DNA from: Cannabis sativa
Lineage: Eukaryota > Streptophyta > Magnoliopsida > Rosales > Cannabaceae
Assembly: GCF_029168945.1 (NCBI RefSeq)
Contig: NC_083603.1
Span: forward strand, 8,432,001-8,496,000
Reading direction: 5' to 3'
Length of the DNA: 64,000 nucleotides
The position numbers and the translations under genes are program-made. Shown here one piece after another: positions 47,794-58,658 of the stretch. Each line of letters begins with the position of its first letter. Position 1 is the stretch's first letter. Below the pieces are notes generated by a model, which was not told the DNA's origin, did not search any database, and saw nothing but the letters and a program-made list of their open reading frames with translations.

Positions 47794-49663
47794 TGTTGGG
47801 TTTTGTGCCCTAAATAAAACCCATTTCAATATAATCAGATTTACTAGTTAATAAATATCAGAAATAACATTTTATGTTGCATGGTTCACATGATTTATTT
47901 CATGATTATATTTAATGTATAAATTCTATTAAGTCCAGAACATATGTATTTGTTAATGATTATAGTGTTGTCAGGACAGTGGAATATAATCTTGATTATA
48001 TGTTCGAAAGTTTATTCCCTGATTTGTCAGTTCACTGGATTTAGACTGGCATGATAATCAGCGATAGATATTCTTACACCTTGGATAAGTGTTATGTCCT
48101 TTCCAGGGCATTGGCAAAGTTTACCAGTATCAGATGTATGCAGTATACATCGGAAGGGACCGATATTGAACTTTGATTAGATATGTTAAATTTACCGTAA
48201 TATCTATTCAATTCAATATCACCTAGTTGATCCTAGATCAAATGATCTTAATCCTGATATGGTTAGGTTTGATCTCAAGAGTATTATACATGTTCTTTGA
48301 TTTGTTAGTTAAGCCTACTTTTCGGTCAGGGTGATACGTACATTTTGGGAACATGATAGTATAATTGAGTGGGAGCGCTAACATAGATATGGAATCTATA
48401 ACTTCTATAGGTATTTATAAGTGAAACGATAATTTCCTTTGAGCTTGGCTAAACAAAGATAAATGGTTGAGTACTCATTTCACTTCGCTGAAATATCATT
48501 TATACGGAGCTAAGTGTTTTAAGGATGAAATACATTGAAAGGGTGTAACGGTAATTTAGTCCCTATACAATGTAGATCATCTATTAGAGGATCATTGATC
48601 AAATTAGGATTATAAAAATAGATAATTTATAGCGTATTTATATCGTGGAACATATAGAGCGTTCTATGTGACTGAGAGTGCAATTCTAAGTTCTATGCGT
48701 GGATTAAACAAGGAATTAATAAGTTAGTGGATTTACTTGGTAAATTCTTGATCTGCTTATTGGAAGTTCGGTTATATAGGCCCATGGTCCCCATACTAGT
48801 TGAGATCATACTGCTTGTAAGACTCAGTTAATTGATTTTAATTAATCAATTATAATTCTAATATTAGATTATGTCTACTTTATGAATTTTCACTAAGCAA
48901 GAGAAAAATTGTAAGAAAAGAGATTCTAGGTTTTATTTGTTAATTAAGAGACTTTATATGTCTAATTAATAAATATATTAAATGGCAATATTATTTAATA
49001 ATTAATTTTTAGTTATTAAATAATTGGAATTGACATTTAAGTGGTTAAATTGGAAAATTGGCGTTTTTGAGAAAATGGGATGGAAAATGACAAAATGGTA
49101 AAATTACAAAGTGGGTCCAATCCACTATCCTATGGCCGGCCACACTTGTAGAATTTTACTATTTATTTTTCTATTATTTTAATGCCAAATAATTCTAACC
49201 TAAACCTAGGTGGTTACCTATAAATAGATAGTGATGGCTCACATTCACACTTAACTCTGTCAGATGAAAACTGAGTCTCTTTCTATTTACCCTAGCCGCC
49301 ACTTCTTCTTCTCTTTTCTTCTTAAATTTTATTCAGCCTTGAGTGAATGAGTGAGTGCCCACACACATCAAGTGGTATCTCAATCATAGTGTGGAACATT
49401 GTGAAGAATCCAATCAACAAGAAGGAAATTCAGCATCAAGGAAGGAGAGAAAGAGATCCAGGTTCAGATCTTGATAATGCTCTGCTACATAAAGGAATCA
49501 AGGGCTAGAGATCTGAACGAAATGAGTCATTATATTCCGTTGCACCCAATGAAAGGTTTTCTTAAACCCTTATGTGTTTATTTCATTGTTTTAGAATTCA
49601 TATTAGGATGTTAATGAAACATACATGGTAGTAAATCTAGATCCTGGTAAAATATTTCCAACA
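47794..49663 (+). mobile_element. Solo LTR (1.87 kb family) inside the SIRE-like RNase H
   Basis: It starts TGTTGGGTTTTGTGCCC and ends ATTTCCAACA. The flanks ATTTC (47789-47793) and GTTTC (49664-49668) agree at 4 of 5 positions. Reading across the site, the RNase H frame ends at SAGYF and resumes at FLGNKL. It is clearly more diverged from the LTRs at 180, 3002 and 11198 than those are from each other, so it is an older subfamily member. Confidence 0.9.
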
Positions 49664-50050
49664 GTTTCTTCCTTGGAAATAAATTGGTTTCTTGGCATAG
49701 TAAGAAACAAAATTCTATTTCCTTGTCTACTGCTGAGGCTGAGTACATAGCTGATGGTAGTTGTTGTACTCAATTGTTATGGATGAAACAAATGTTGATT
49801 GATTGTAGATTAAGTTGGGTGTTTTAAAAAAAAAAATTGTGATGACACTTGTGTCATAAATATTTCCAAAAATCATGTTCAACATTCTCGAACAAAACAT
49901 ATTGATATAAGGCATCACTTTATTAGGGAACTTGTTGACAACAAAACATTGCAGTTAGAATATGTTGATACTAAAAAATAATTGGCTGATATTTTCACCA
50001 AGGTACTAGACTCAAGTCGCTTTGCTCTTCTAAGAAATAAGAGAATCTCC

Positions 50051-51113
50051 CAAAAAGATACAAAAAACAGTAACAAATTTTTTGGTATGAACTGGGTTCG
50101 GCAAATTTTTTGGTATGAACTGGGTTCGGGTCATCCCAAAAAAAATAAATATTACAACTAATAAACAAGTCATATATAGGAAACTCACATAAAAGATTAA
50201 ACTGATAGAAAAGACTTAAATAATCCTAATTAATTATTTAATAGGATGAGGGAAATGTTGGAATTGATGTATGTATTGTCTTTCAATTAATTTTTCATGA
50301 TGTCTTTGTACTTTAAAATCTGAATGAAACAAGGTCCGCTTTAAAATTATATGAGTCCTAGAGAAAAATTAAAATCAATAGGCCTTTACTTAAAAGATAT
50401 GTGATGTATATTTTCAAAAATTATTAAAAAAAATGTATAATTTAAAAAAGAGGAAAAATTTAAGGGCTTGATTGGTTTGGAATTTGAAAACAATTTTATG
50501 TTTTTAAAAACTTAAAATGTGGGGGTCCACATAAAAATACTTGATTGGTTTGGTGTTTTCAAAAACTAAATTTGAATATGATTTTGAGTTTTAAGTCAAA
50601 AAATGAAAACATCAATTTTATGTTTTCTATGTTTTCAAATCATTGAATTTAAAAACTCTTCAAATACTCTCTTACTTTTTTATTTTGGGATTCCCAACCA
50701 ATCACAAATCTAATTTTTTAAAACTCAAAAACACAAAATTACACTACAACCAATCATATTTTTAAAAATAATTTTTCACTTACAAAATTCAAATTTTTGT
50801 TTCCAAAACACTCTTTTAGAAAACACAATTTTCAAATCTCAAAGGGTCCTTGGGTTGGGTGAGCCCTACCATCTTAGTCCAACTTGATCATGAAAGTTTA
50901 TTATCACTCAAAAAAATAAATTCATTTTTTACACTAGGAATAACTCTCAAAACCTTGTTTATATATTGTCCATGAACACCAAACAACATGAAAGATAATT
51001 TATTTTATTAATATTGCATTGCTAAGATTTAAAGGCCATCACTTATTTTAAATTTAAACCCCAGACACATGTATACAAATTATAAAAACATATATAGGAA
51101 GTGTTGAATAATC
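50051..51113. other. Spacer with filler-like repeat and probable MITE
   Basis: A ~28 bp unit (TTTTTTGGTATGAACTGGG) is duplicated in tandem at about 50085-50140. A probable MITE at 50462-50850 has TTGATTGGTTTGG and its inverted form CCAACCAATCA, but the ends and duplication were not resolved. Confidence 0.4.
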
Positions 51114-54100
51114 TCACATAAACTGAGGAAATGGATCAAGCCTAACCACAGGGTAACAAACCAAAGGCTTGGCCCTTGGAATTGACAACCCAAAACCTTC
51201 ATCCAAGTCTACATCAGTACCATTCCAATCAAAGCATTGAACCAAAGCTGCTACTGTCGCTGGAATCATCAAAAGAGCCAAATTTGCACCAGGACAACCT
51301 CTCCTCCCACTCCCAAAGGGTAACAACTCAAAGTTTTGGCCTCTTACATCCACATCCTTCTTCTCCTCCGTCATGAACCTCTCGGGTATGAATCGGTTCG
51401 GGTCATCCCAATTGGCTGGGTCTCGATTAATGGCCCATGTGTTAACGAACACACGAGTTTTCGCTGGCACATGGTATCCACCAATAATACAGTCCTTGGA
51501 TGACTCCCGGGCTGTGAAGGCCCCTCCAGGGTGGAGTCTTAGGGTTTCTTTTATTATGGCTTCCATGTATGGAAGGTTTGGAAGGTCTGACTCTTCTACA
51601 ATTCTCTTGTTTCCCACCACTTGTTCTATTTCTTTTCTTGCTTTCTCTATGATTGTTGGATGGGTCATTAACTCGGATATTGCCCATTCTATTGTTACTG
51701 ATTGAGTTTCTGTCCCAGCTCCAAACATGTTCTGCCAAAATATATGACAAGTTACACTTTCAAGACCATATTTATTAAATTAAAATGTATGGTCCAATAT
51801 TAAATTGTATTATATCAAGTGCCCCTTAACAATATTCTTTTTTTGTAATGGCATTGTTAATCAAATGAGACACTAATGAAGTTTAATATACTACTATTTA
51901 TTTTGATTGGTATAATTGAATAAAATCCTGCATAGTTTACTTTAAATTATAAAATTTGTGAGATTTAATATTAAATTACATTAATATCGATATCTCATAA
52001 AAGTAAGCATACCAAAATGGGATAATGAATCAAGTTAGAGGCCCAACCCAAGAGGACAACTTTAATCTAATACAACTAGTTATGTGTGTGTTTTTTCTTA
52101 TTAAACTAAAAACTTTCAATACCCAAAATCAAAAGTTTTGGCTCACTAACTTCTCTAAAACTAGCTCCAATTTAAGATTTAAAAATTGTGCTAAATTTAG
52201 TAAAAAAAATAAACAAATGTATTTGAAGTCATAATTTTTTTTTTTTTTGAGTGTAGCGTAATGGTATTACAATTATTTTCATAGCTTAAAAGTTTTGAAT
52301 TCGAACCCATAATCTCTCCCTTTTTCCTAACCCTCCCTCACAACTAAACTAACCCTAGTGGCTTTTTAAAGTCATAATTTAGATATAAAGAGTCTCATGT
52401 ATTTACGTAAGCTTGGAAGTTGATGGATCCTTTTCACATAAAAATAAAAGGAATTTTATTTGCAACTTTCTATTACAATCACTTTTTCAATTTTTGTGTT
52501 TGAAAATAAATGGAAAAATATTTTTTTTTTCTAATTTTTTTCATAACAATATTTTTTATAGTTACAACATTATCCTTATAAATTTTTAAAATTTTTTGAA
52601 TAATTTATAATACCGACAATAGAGGTTCTAATTTAAGTTTACCACGTTTAGTGTTCAAAAAAATTTAAACTTATTTTCAACACTGTAAGCTATTTGAACT
52701 TTTTAAAAATCTATATAAATAATATTGTAACTATAACGACTATCACACTACTAACAAAATAATTCAAATAATAAATGAATGAGGTCATCTAATATACTAC
52801 CTAAAAGATACTTTGATTATTATATTGATATATTTCACCTACTATTTTTTTGAAGTTAGTTTTTTAAAATAACAATAATATAAATTAAAAAAATTATAAG
52901 AAAAGTGAAGTGAATCAAATAAGGTCAATAATTTGTTATAAAAGTAGGCTCTCTTGAGTGGGATGAGGAATTTCTTTAAGATTTATTTATTCAAAAGGAT
53001 ATTGATTTGATCTGTTGTATTCTGTTGTCTTCGTCTTCGGTTGAGAATGCTTGGTTTCGGATGTTGGAGACTCATGGGAATTATTCTGTCAAAAGTGCTT
53101 ATCGCGCCTTCCAAGTAAGCAATGGTAGGTGGAATACGCAAGACAATTCGGGTTTTTGAAGGATGTTTTGGAAACTTGAAATTGCCTCATAAGGGAAGAA
53201 TTTTCTTTGGCAGGGTCTTACTAATTGTCTCCCTACTCTTGTGTCTATGCGGTCTAAAAGGGTCCACGTGAGCGGATTGTGTTCGATGTGTAATCGGGAG
53301 GATGATTTTTCATATAATAGTTAGCTGCACTTTTACTAAGAGTTGTCTAGACAGAAGGCTGGGAGGAACGGTTGGAGGGGGTGAAGTTGCTATGTTTGGC
53401 GGCTGGTTTGATAATGTTTGTAAGGTTCAGCCTATGGATCGTATTGAGAGGCTTGCTATGCTTCTTTGGGGAGTTTGGGGAGCTCGTAATGACTTGGTTT
53501 GTAATAATAAGGCTTTGTAGTTAGAGAGGGTTGTGAATGCTGCAATTACTTACCTTGATTCTTGGAAGAATGCTCAGCTGGAAAGTGGAGTTGTGTCGCC
53601 AATTTCTGGCCTGAATACTTCTGGGTGTGAGCAATGGGCTAAACCTTGTTTTGGTGAGATTAAGGTTAATTGTGATGTTGCTGTCTTTGAGGATGACAAT
53701 AGTCTCGATTTGGGATGGATTGCTCGGGATTATAATGGTTTATTCATTGATGCGTTGGCGGTTAAAACTTATGGTCAACCCGACCCGTTTTTGGCTGAAG
53801 CTATGGCGTTGAAGGAGGCGCTCAGTTGGGTGAAGGGTAGGTGGGTTGAGGGGGGTGTGCCTGCTGGTGTGGTTATGGAGTTGGACTCACTGCTGCTGGT
53901 GCAAGTCGTGCAACAGAAGAAGTGTTTGTTGTCTCCGGTGGGGCTTTTAATTTCGGATTGTGTTGCTCTTATGCAATCCTCTCTTTTATTTCCTATTTTA
54001 ATTAATTTTGTTAAACGGTCCGGGAACCAGACGACTAACTTTTTAGCTCGTTCTTCTAGTTCTATTCCTGGCTGTGTTTCCCGTGGGGGTTTTGTCCCTA

Positions 54101-55697
54101 CTGGTTTGGAAGCTATCTTGATAGTTGATTTGATTTAATAAAAGTTAATTTTTTAGTTCAAAAATAAATAGATCGAATCTTGTTCCTTAGAAAAAATGAG
54201 AGATATTAAAAGGTACTAGTGTAGTGGTGTCTAGTACCTTTCATTCCAACATGATTTATAGTTATTGATACAATTAAGTATTGAATCTCATATAATTTAA
54301 TCAAATAACTTCTATCAAATATTGTTAACTAATTCTAAAGCGTTACCTATAAATTTAATACTAGGCACCACTAATATTTTATAACCACTAGTGTCTTATA
54401 ATAATACTCTAACAAAAAATCTTAAATCTTACTACTAGGGATGCACACGGGGCGGGGAATTAGCAGGGAGTGCTCTTCCCGTCCCCATCCCCGTTAAGAA
54501 TTTTAATCCCCATCCTCGCCCTATCCCCGCTTATTCCCCCATCGGGGACAGGCGGGGAATCTCCTAATGGAGTGGGGACGGGACGGGGAATCCCCTATTG
54601 TAAAAATAAAATTTATTTTAAAAATTAAATGTATAAAATTATTAAATTACATAAAAGATAAAATATTACATATTATTTACTATTCAATATAGTAATTATT
54701 ATACAAAAATACAACTTCAAAAATTGTAAAAATGATATTAATATACTAAAAAAATACAAATGCATTTATAAAATATAAAATATTAATAAAAAAATAATTA
54801 ATAAATTAAACGGGTCCCCGTCGGGGCGGGGAGTGTCATCCCCGTCTCCGCCCCGTTTAACATTCGGGGATAAAATTTGATCCCCGTCCCCGTCCTGTTC
54901 TCCATTTAGACAGAGAATCTTCGCCCCATTAGGAGCGGGTCCCCGCGGGGCACCATCCCCATGTGGAAAATGTGCATCTTTACTTACTACAAAGAGTTTG
55001 AGATGTTATATTTATATTATTGGTGTGTATACTACGTCCTTTAATTTAAATTTAAAAATATACCGGAACTAGTATTGATACAGCGGTTAGATACTTTTTT
55101 CTTTTCAAGTCTTAATTCCATAATAAGATTTTGTTAATTAAATAAATGTAATATGTGTAATTTAATCTAAAAAAAATAATAGCGCTAATCATGCATTTAT
55201 ATATAATATTTTATATGTTAGATAATGTAATGATTGAAGCATCCATTTTGTTCTTATTAGTAGAGACATTTTTGTTTATATATAATTTAAATTTTTCTAT
55301 ATGATGAAGATGTTCATGATAGTTATACCAACCCTACCAATTTTTTTTTAGATGTTAAAATAGTGAGTTACACGCATATAAAAATAAATTAATAAAAAAT
55401 ATGATAACATGTTATTTGTACATTATTTTAAACATTATTGATTAAATTATTTTAAAAAATTCCAAAAAAACAAATAGAATGCATATATAATTATAATATA
55501 CAATATAAATATATATAATATTATTTTAGATTCATTTTGTAAAAATTATTAATAAGATTTTCTGATTTGTTAAATGATAATTCAGACTCTATGTTTTTTA
55601 AAACTATACAAATCTTTATCAAATAAAAATTTAATAGTAACTTGACCTCAAGTTTACATTTTTGTATCTATTTGTGCTAGATAATAACTTCAGGTTG

Positions 55698-55741
<44 letters not shown>

Positions 55742-57333
55742 CTAAAAATTGAGTTTAGAGTTTATTTTATACTATTTTGAAAAACATAGAATCTAAATTA
55801 TTATTTAACAAAAGGGTAAATAGCGGCATAAGTACCTAAAATTTTGAGCTTGTAAGCGGCATAAACCCAATGATTTTTTTAGTGGCATAAATACCCAATG
55901 TTTGTAAAACTGTAATTTTCTCTATTTTTCGTCAGTATAGACTCCGTTTTAAATTTATTAAAAAAAGATTTGGAAGTAACTGATACTACATATTTTTCGT
56001 CCAGACCAAATAATCTAAAATTTGGGTCTTATAAGTGTCCTGTTTAAGAAAATAACGGAATCTGTACTGATGAAACTGGAAGAAAATTACAGTTTTATAA
56101 ATATTGGGTACTCATGCTACTAAAAAAAATCATTAGGTTTATGCCGCTTACAAACTTAAAACTTTAGGTACTTATGCCACTATTTACCCTTAACAAAATA
56201 AATAGTTTAATTAGTAATTTTTTCAAAACACAAAGTTTAAAATATAAAATAAATTATAATTTTTTCCTATATCTAAAATAATAATAATAAAAAAAAATCT
56301 CACCAATAAAGACAAGAATAGTGAAAAGAATGTTTACCATAACATAAGCATGTATATTTTCTTTGGTCAACTTTATCTCCGACTTCTCATCTTCAAACTC
56401 ATCAAGCAACACATCAAGAATATCTCTATTATTCTCATAATCATTATTGTTATTATTATTATTACCCTCCATTCTCTTCTTTTTGGCCTCAACATGCTCC
56501 TCAATAATCTTCCCCATCAACCTATCATACCTATCTCTTACATCCTTAAGTCTCTTCCCAAACCTTTGCAAATCAAGCTTCTTACAAAACCAAATGAAAT
56601 CTTGAACATTCAACTTCCCACCCAAATCACACATCTCATCAATCACATGTCTCATCTCATAAGCATCGTCATCATTTTTTGCACACTTTTGTTTCAACGC
56701 CATCCTAGAAATGACATTGTTTGCCAATCCCATTAGTTGTGCACCCAAGTCAACTTTTTCGCCCTCATTTGCCAATTTTCGAATGCTATTTATCAATAAC
56801 CTTATTTCTTCTTTCCTTATTGGACGATAGAAATTCATCATCGAAGCTCCGAGGAGCTTCGATACAGTTAGTTTTTTCATGAACTTCCAAAAGGGTCCAT
56901 ACGGAGCTAGGGCAAAATCAGAGTTGCCATAGGTCAAATAGTGTATGTTGACTTTTTGTGGCCTGTTTAAGAAGCATGACTCGTTGGTTTTGAGGCATTC
57001 TTTGGCTATTTCGGCTGAGGAAACTAGTAAAGAAGTTTTGTAGCCAAACTTGAGGTAAACTATGGGCCCGTAACGGGCCGAGATTTTGGCAAAGTCATGG
57101 TGAGGGAGCTTGCCGATGAGATGTAGGTGGCCTATGATAGGTAGGGCTGGTGGGCTTGGAGGGAGTGGTGGGTTTTTTTGGGCTTTTAAGGATTTGATGG
57201 CTCGGCCCAATAAGATGATTGAGGTGATTGATGATAAGATGATTAGAAGAAAGTTATAATCTATGATGAACTGATGACCAATATTATGAAGCTCAACCAT
57301 ATTGGATGGAGAGAGAAGAGGTTGGGGAATCAA
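51114..57333 (-). CDS. CYP93-type cytochrome P450, 537 aa, two exons with a 4.6 kb intron
   Basis: Exon 1 is 56338-57333 and exon 2 is 51114-51731. The intron has GTAAAC donor and TTGGCAG acceptor in phase 0, at the same place as in the neighbouring P450. From the first Met, the landmarks are an N-terminal membrane anchor (about 28-45), a [20 protein letters not shown] hinge, the I-helix FGAGTETQ (335-342, Glu instead of the usual Asp), ETLR (394-397), PERF (448-451) and [10 protein letters not shown] with Cys 478. The second Met (residue 12, 57298-57300) gives 526 aa, closer to the family norm. It differs a lot from the other intact copy (for example [10 protein letters not shown] after the ExxR region), so the two are not recent duplicates. 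A TATA box (CTATATAAA) lies about 60 bp upstream. CYP93-like is inferred from sequence and intron; the substrate is unknown. Confidence 0.92.
52238..52368 (-). mobile_element. tRNA-derived SINE
   Basis: It has a 12 bp target duplication, AAGTCATAATTT, at 52226-52237 and 52369-52380. On the minus strand a box-A-like TAGTTTAGTTG is followed by a box-B-like GGTTCGAATTC, a 3' body ending CATTACGCTACACTC, and an A-tail. It lies in the P450 intron. Confidence 0.72.
52455..52700. repeat. Dispersed repeat, second copy of 21640-21910
   Basis: It shares the TATAGTTA.AACATTATCC.TATAAATTT and TTTACCACGTTTAGT regions with the first copy but lacks the perfect palindrome. Confidence 0.45.
52956..54165 (+). 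mobile_element. LINE fragment: zinc-finger (zf-RVT) and RNase H part
   Basis: It contains a [12 protein letters not shown] segment, then [20 protein letters not shown] with Cys residues in the zf-RVT pattern. Then comes an RNase H domain (53533-54135): [14 protein letters not shown] start ([14 protein letters not shown]), then an [11 protein letters not shown] segment and [14 protein letters not shown] near the end. Several stops lie before 53533. It ends in an AATAAAAG-type tail. It sits in sense orientation relative to the plus strand, so antisense to the P450 that hosts it in its intron. Confidence 0.8.
54436..54982. mobile_element. Non-autonomous hAT element, 547 bp, GGGGA/CCCCG arms
   Basis: It has a perfect 8 bp target duplication, CTTACTAC, at 54428-54435 and 54983-54990. 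The ends read TAGGGATGCACAC on the left and TAAAGATGCACATTTT on the right, reversed. The arms consist of CGGGGACGGGGAAT-like units and the centre is AT-rich. It lies in the P450 intron. Confidence 0.93.
55703..55738. repeat. Poly-A run of 36
   Basis: An uninterrupted A homopolymer at 55703-55738. It could be a retroposon tail; no LINE or SINE body was seen directly 5' of it. It lies in the P450 intron. Confidence 0.8.
55814..56189. mobile_element. Mutator-type MITE, 376 bp, ~115 bp inverted arms
   Basis: It has a perfect 9 bp target duplication, TTAACAAAA, at 55805-55813 and 56190-56198. Both ends read GGGTAAATAGYGGCATAAGT and the inverted similarity goes on for about 115 bp. It lies in the P450 intron, 148 bp from the exon 1 donor. 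Confidence 0.93.
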
Positions 57334-57701
57334 TCGTGTTTATAATTAGTAATATGAAATATTTGGTGATTTTACTTCCAAGTAATGTTGATTTATATAG
57401 AAGGGTTTTAGAACAAGATTATTAGTAATTTGAACTATTAGACATGATTGGGGTCTTTCTTTAATTTAAGGGTTAATGATATGTTCATTGTCTTTCTTTA
57501 AAAAAATATATATATTATATTATATTAGCTACATGCTGGAAATGAGGAAGGAAAAAACAAATAAAAGATATTATTGTCATGACATTATTGCTCACCCAAA
57601 ATAGTTTTTTTTTTTTCTATTTAGTATAACTAAAATGGTCTATTTTTAAATTTTTAGGTAAAAAATATAAATAATGCTACATTAAGTGAGATCATTCTTC
57701 A
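57334..57701. promoter_or_regulatory. 5' flank of the second CYP93-type gene
   Basis: It contains the TATA box at 57392-57400 on the minus strand. The rest is AT-rich with no recognised elements. Confidence 0.45.
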
Positions 57702-57711
57702 TTTACTCAAA

Positions 57712-58108
57712 ACTAATTAGTAATTTTTCCTCCCGAATTTTGACATGTACCAAAACATGCCTCCTGAACTTATTTGGCAGTTAAAAATTCTCTATGAACT
57801 ATTGAGATTATTAGATTTAAACATTTTTGTCTAATTTTAGTAAAAAAATTCTTATATGGATAAAAGTTCAAGGGTATGATTTAGTACATATCAAAGTTTG
57901 AGGGGTATGATTTGGTAGATATCAAAGTTTGGGAAGCATGGTTTAGTACATAAACAATCACTGAAACAGTATAATTAAATGAAATTAGACGGAAGTCCTT
58001 AAATCTAACAATCTCAATAGTTCGGGGAAAATTTTTAACGGCCAAAAAAATTCAGGGGGCATGATTTGGTACATGCCAAAGTACAGGGGGAAAAATTACT
58101 AATTAGCC
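57712..58108. mobile_element. Mutator-type MITE, 397 bp, ~150 bp inverted arms
   Basis: It has a perfect 10 bp target duplication, TTTACTCAAA, at 57702-57711 and 58109-58118. The ends read CTAATTAGTAATTTTTCC and the inverted similarity continues for about 150 bp. The middle holds about three short units (RTGATTTRGTACATATCAAA). No coding capacity. Confidence 0.92.
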
Positions 58109-58118
58109 TTTACTCAAA

Positions 58119-58412
58119 TCAACTTCTCCAATTTATTCTTTAAAATACTTTATTAAAATCTCATTTTTTGTATTTTATCTCACACTTTTACATTACATTA
58201 TACATCAACTTATTTATTTTTTTTCTATAACATTTAAGTATTATATTTTTATTATATAAACTAAAAAAAATTTAATGAAAAAGAATTAAAAAAGAGAAAT
58301 TATCAAAATAATATTTAAAAAATAATAATATTTCTACATGTAGAAAAACGCTATCCATGAGTTAAAATTTTGAATTATTACTTGACGAAGTCCCTTTATA
58401 ACAACATTTTAT

Positions 58413-58444
<32 letters not shown>

Positions 58445-58658
58445 TTACCTTTTGAGCTATTTTAGCTCATGAGATGTGGTGCTCATAGCTCCAACACTAT
58501 TCATACTTTATATGTAGTAATATTTTTATAGGTTTTTGGGCTTCTTCAAAAAAAATTCTTCAATTTTTTATTCATTTTTCTATTTTTATCTCACCAATGA
58601 TTATTTATTTATTATTTTCTCTTTCAAAATTTTATCTTTTTCTTATATCAATTAATAA
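58119..58658. other. AT-rich spacer with (TA)n tract
   Basis: A (TA)n-like tract lies at about 58412-58445. Nothing else was recognised. Confidence 0.45.

Larger units (their letters stand above)
42585..50050 (+). pseudogene. SIRE-like copia gag-pol, decayed and twice interrupted
   Basis: Gag begins near 42585, is split by an hAT element, and resumes at 43444. A DISNEYFVLDEKLDN and ALPDRFDTKLLAMEEVED region fits SIRE-type gag. Zinc knuckles are at about 44196 (CKECEGFGHI, then a stop) and 44905. The protease DSG is at 45087-45095 in WYFDSGCSRHMTSD. A pre-integrase LWHAKLGHINY lies at about 45458. The integrase core has HMDLMGP, a RSDHGKEFEN segment and NGVVERKNQTLQEMARVML. RT has KWIFKNKSDE, the YVDD active site at 47236-47247 and an SKYAKNLVKKFGLE region. 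RNase H starts at DWAGNADDRKSTSAGYF, is cut by a solo LTR, and resumes at 49668 with FLGNKLVSWHSKKQ and SLSTAEAEYIA. It ends near ADIFTKVLDSSRFALLRNKR (about 50045). Many stops and frameshifts make it inactive. No 3' LTR was found. Confidence 0.88.
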
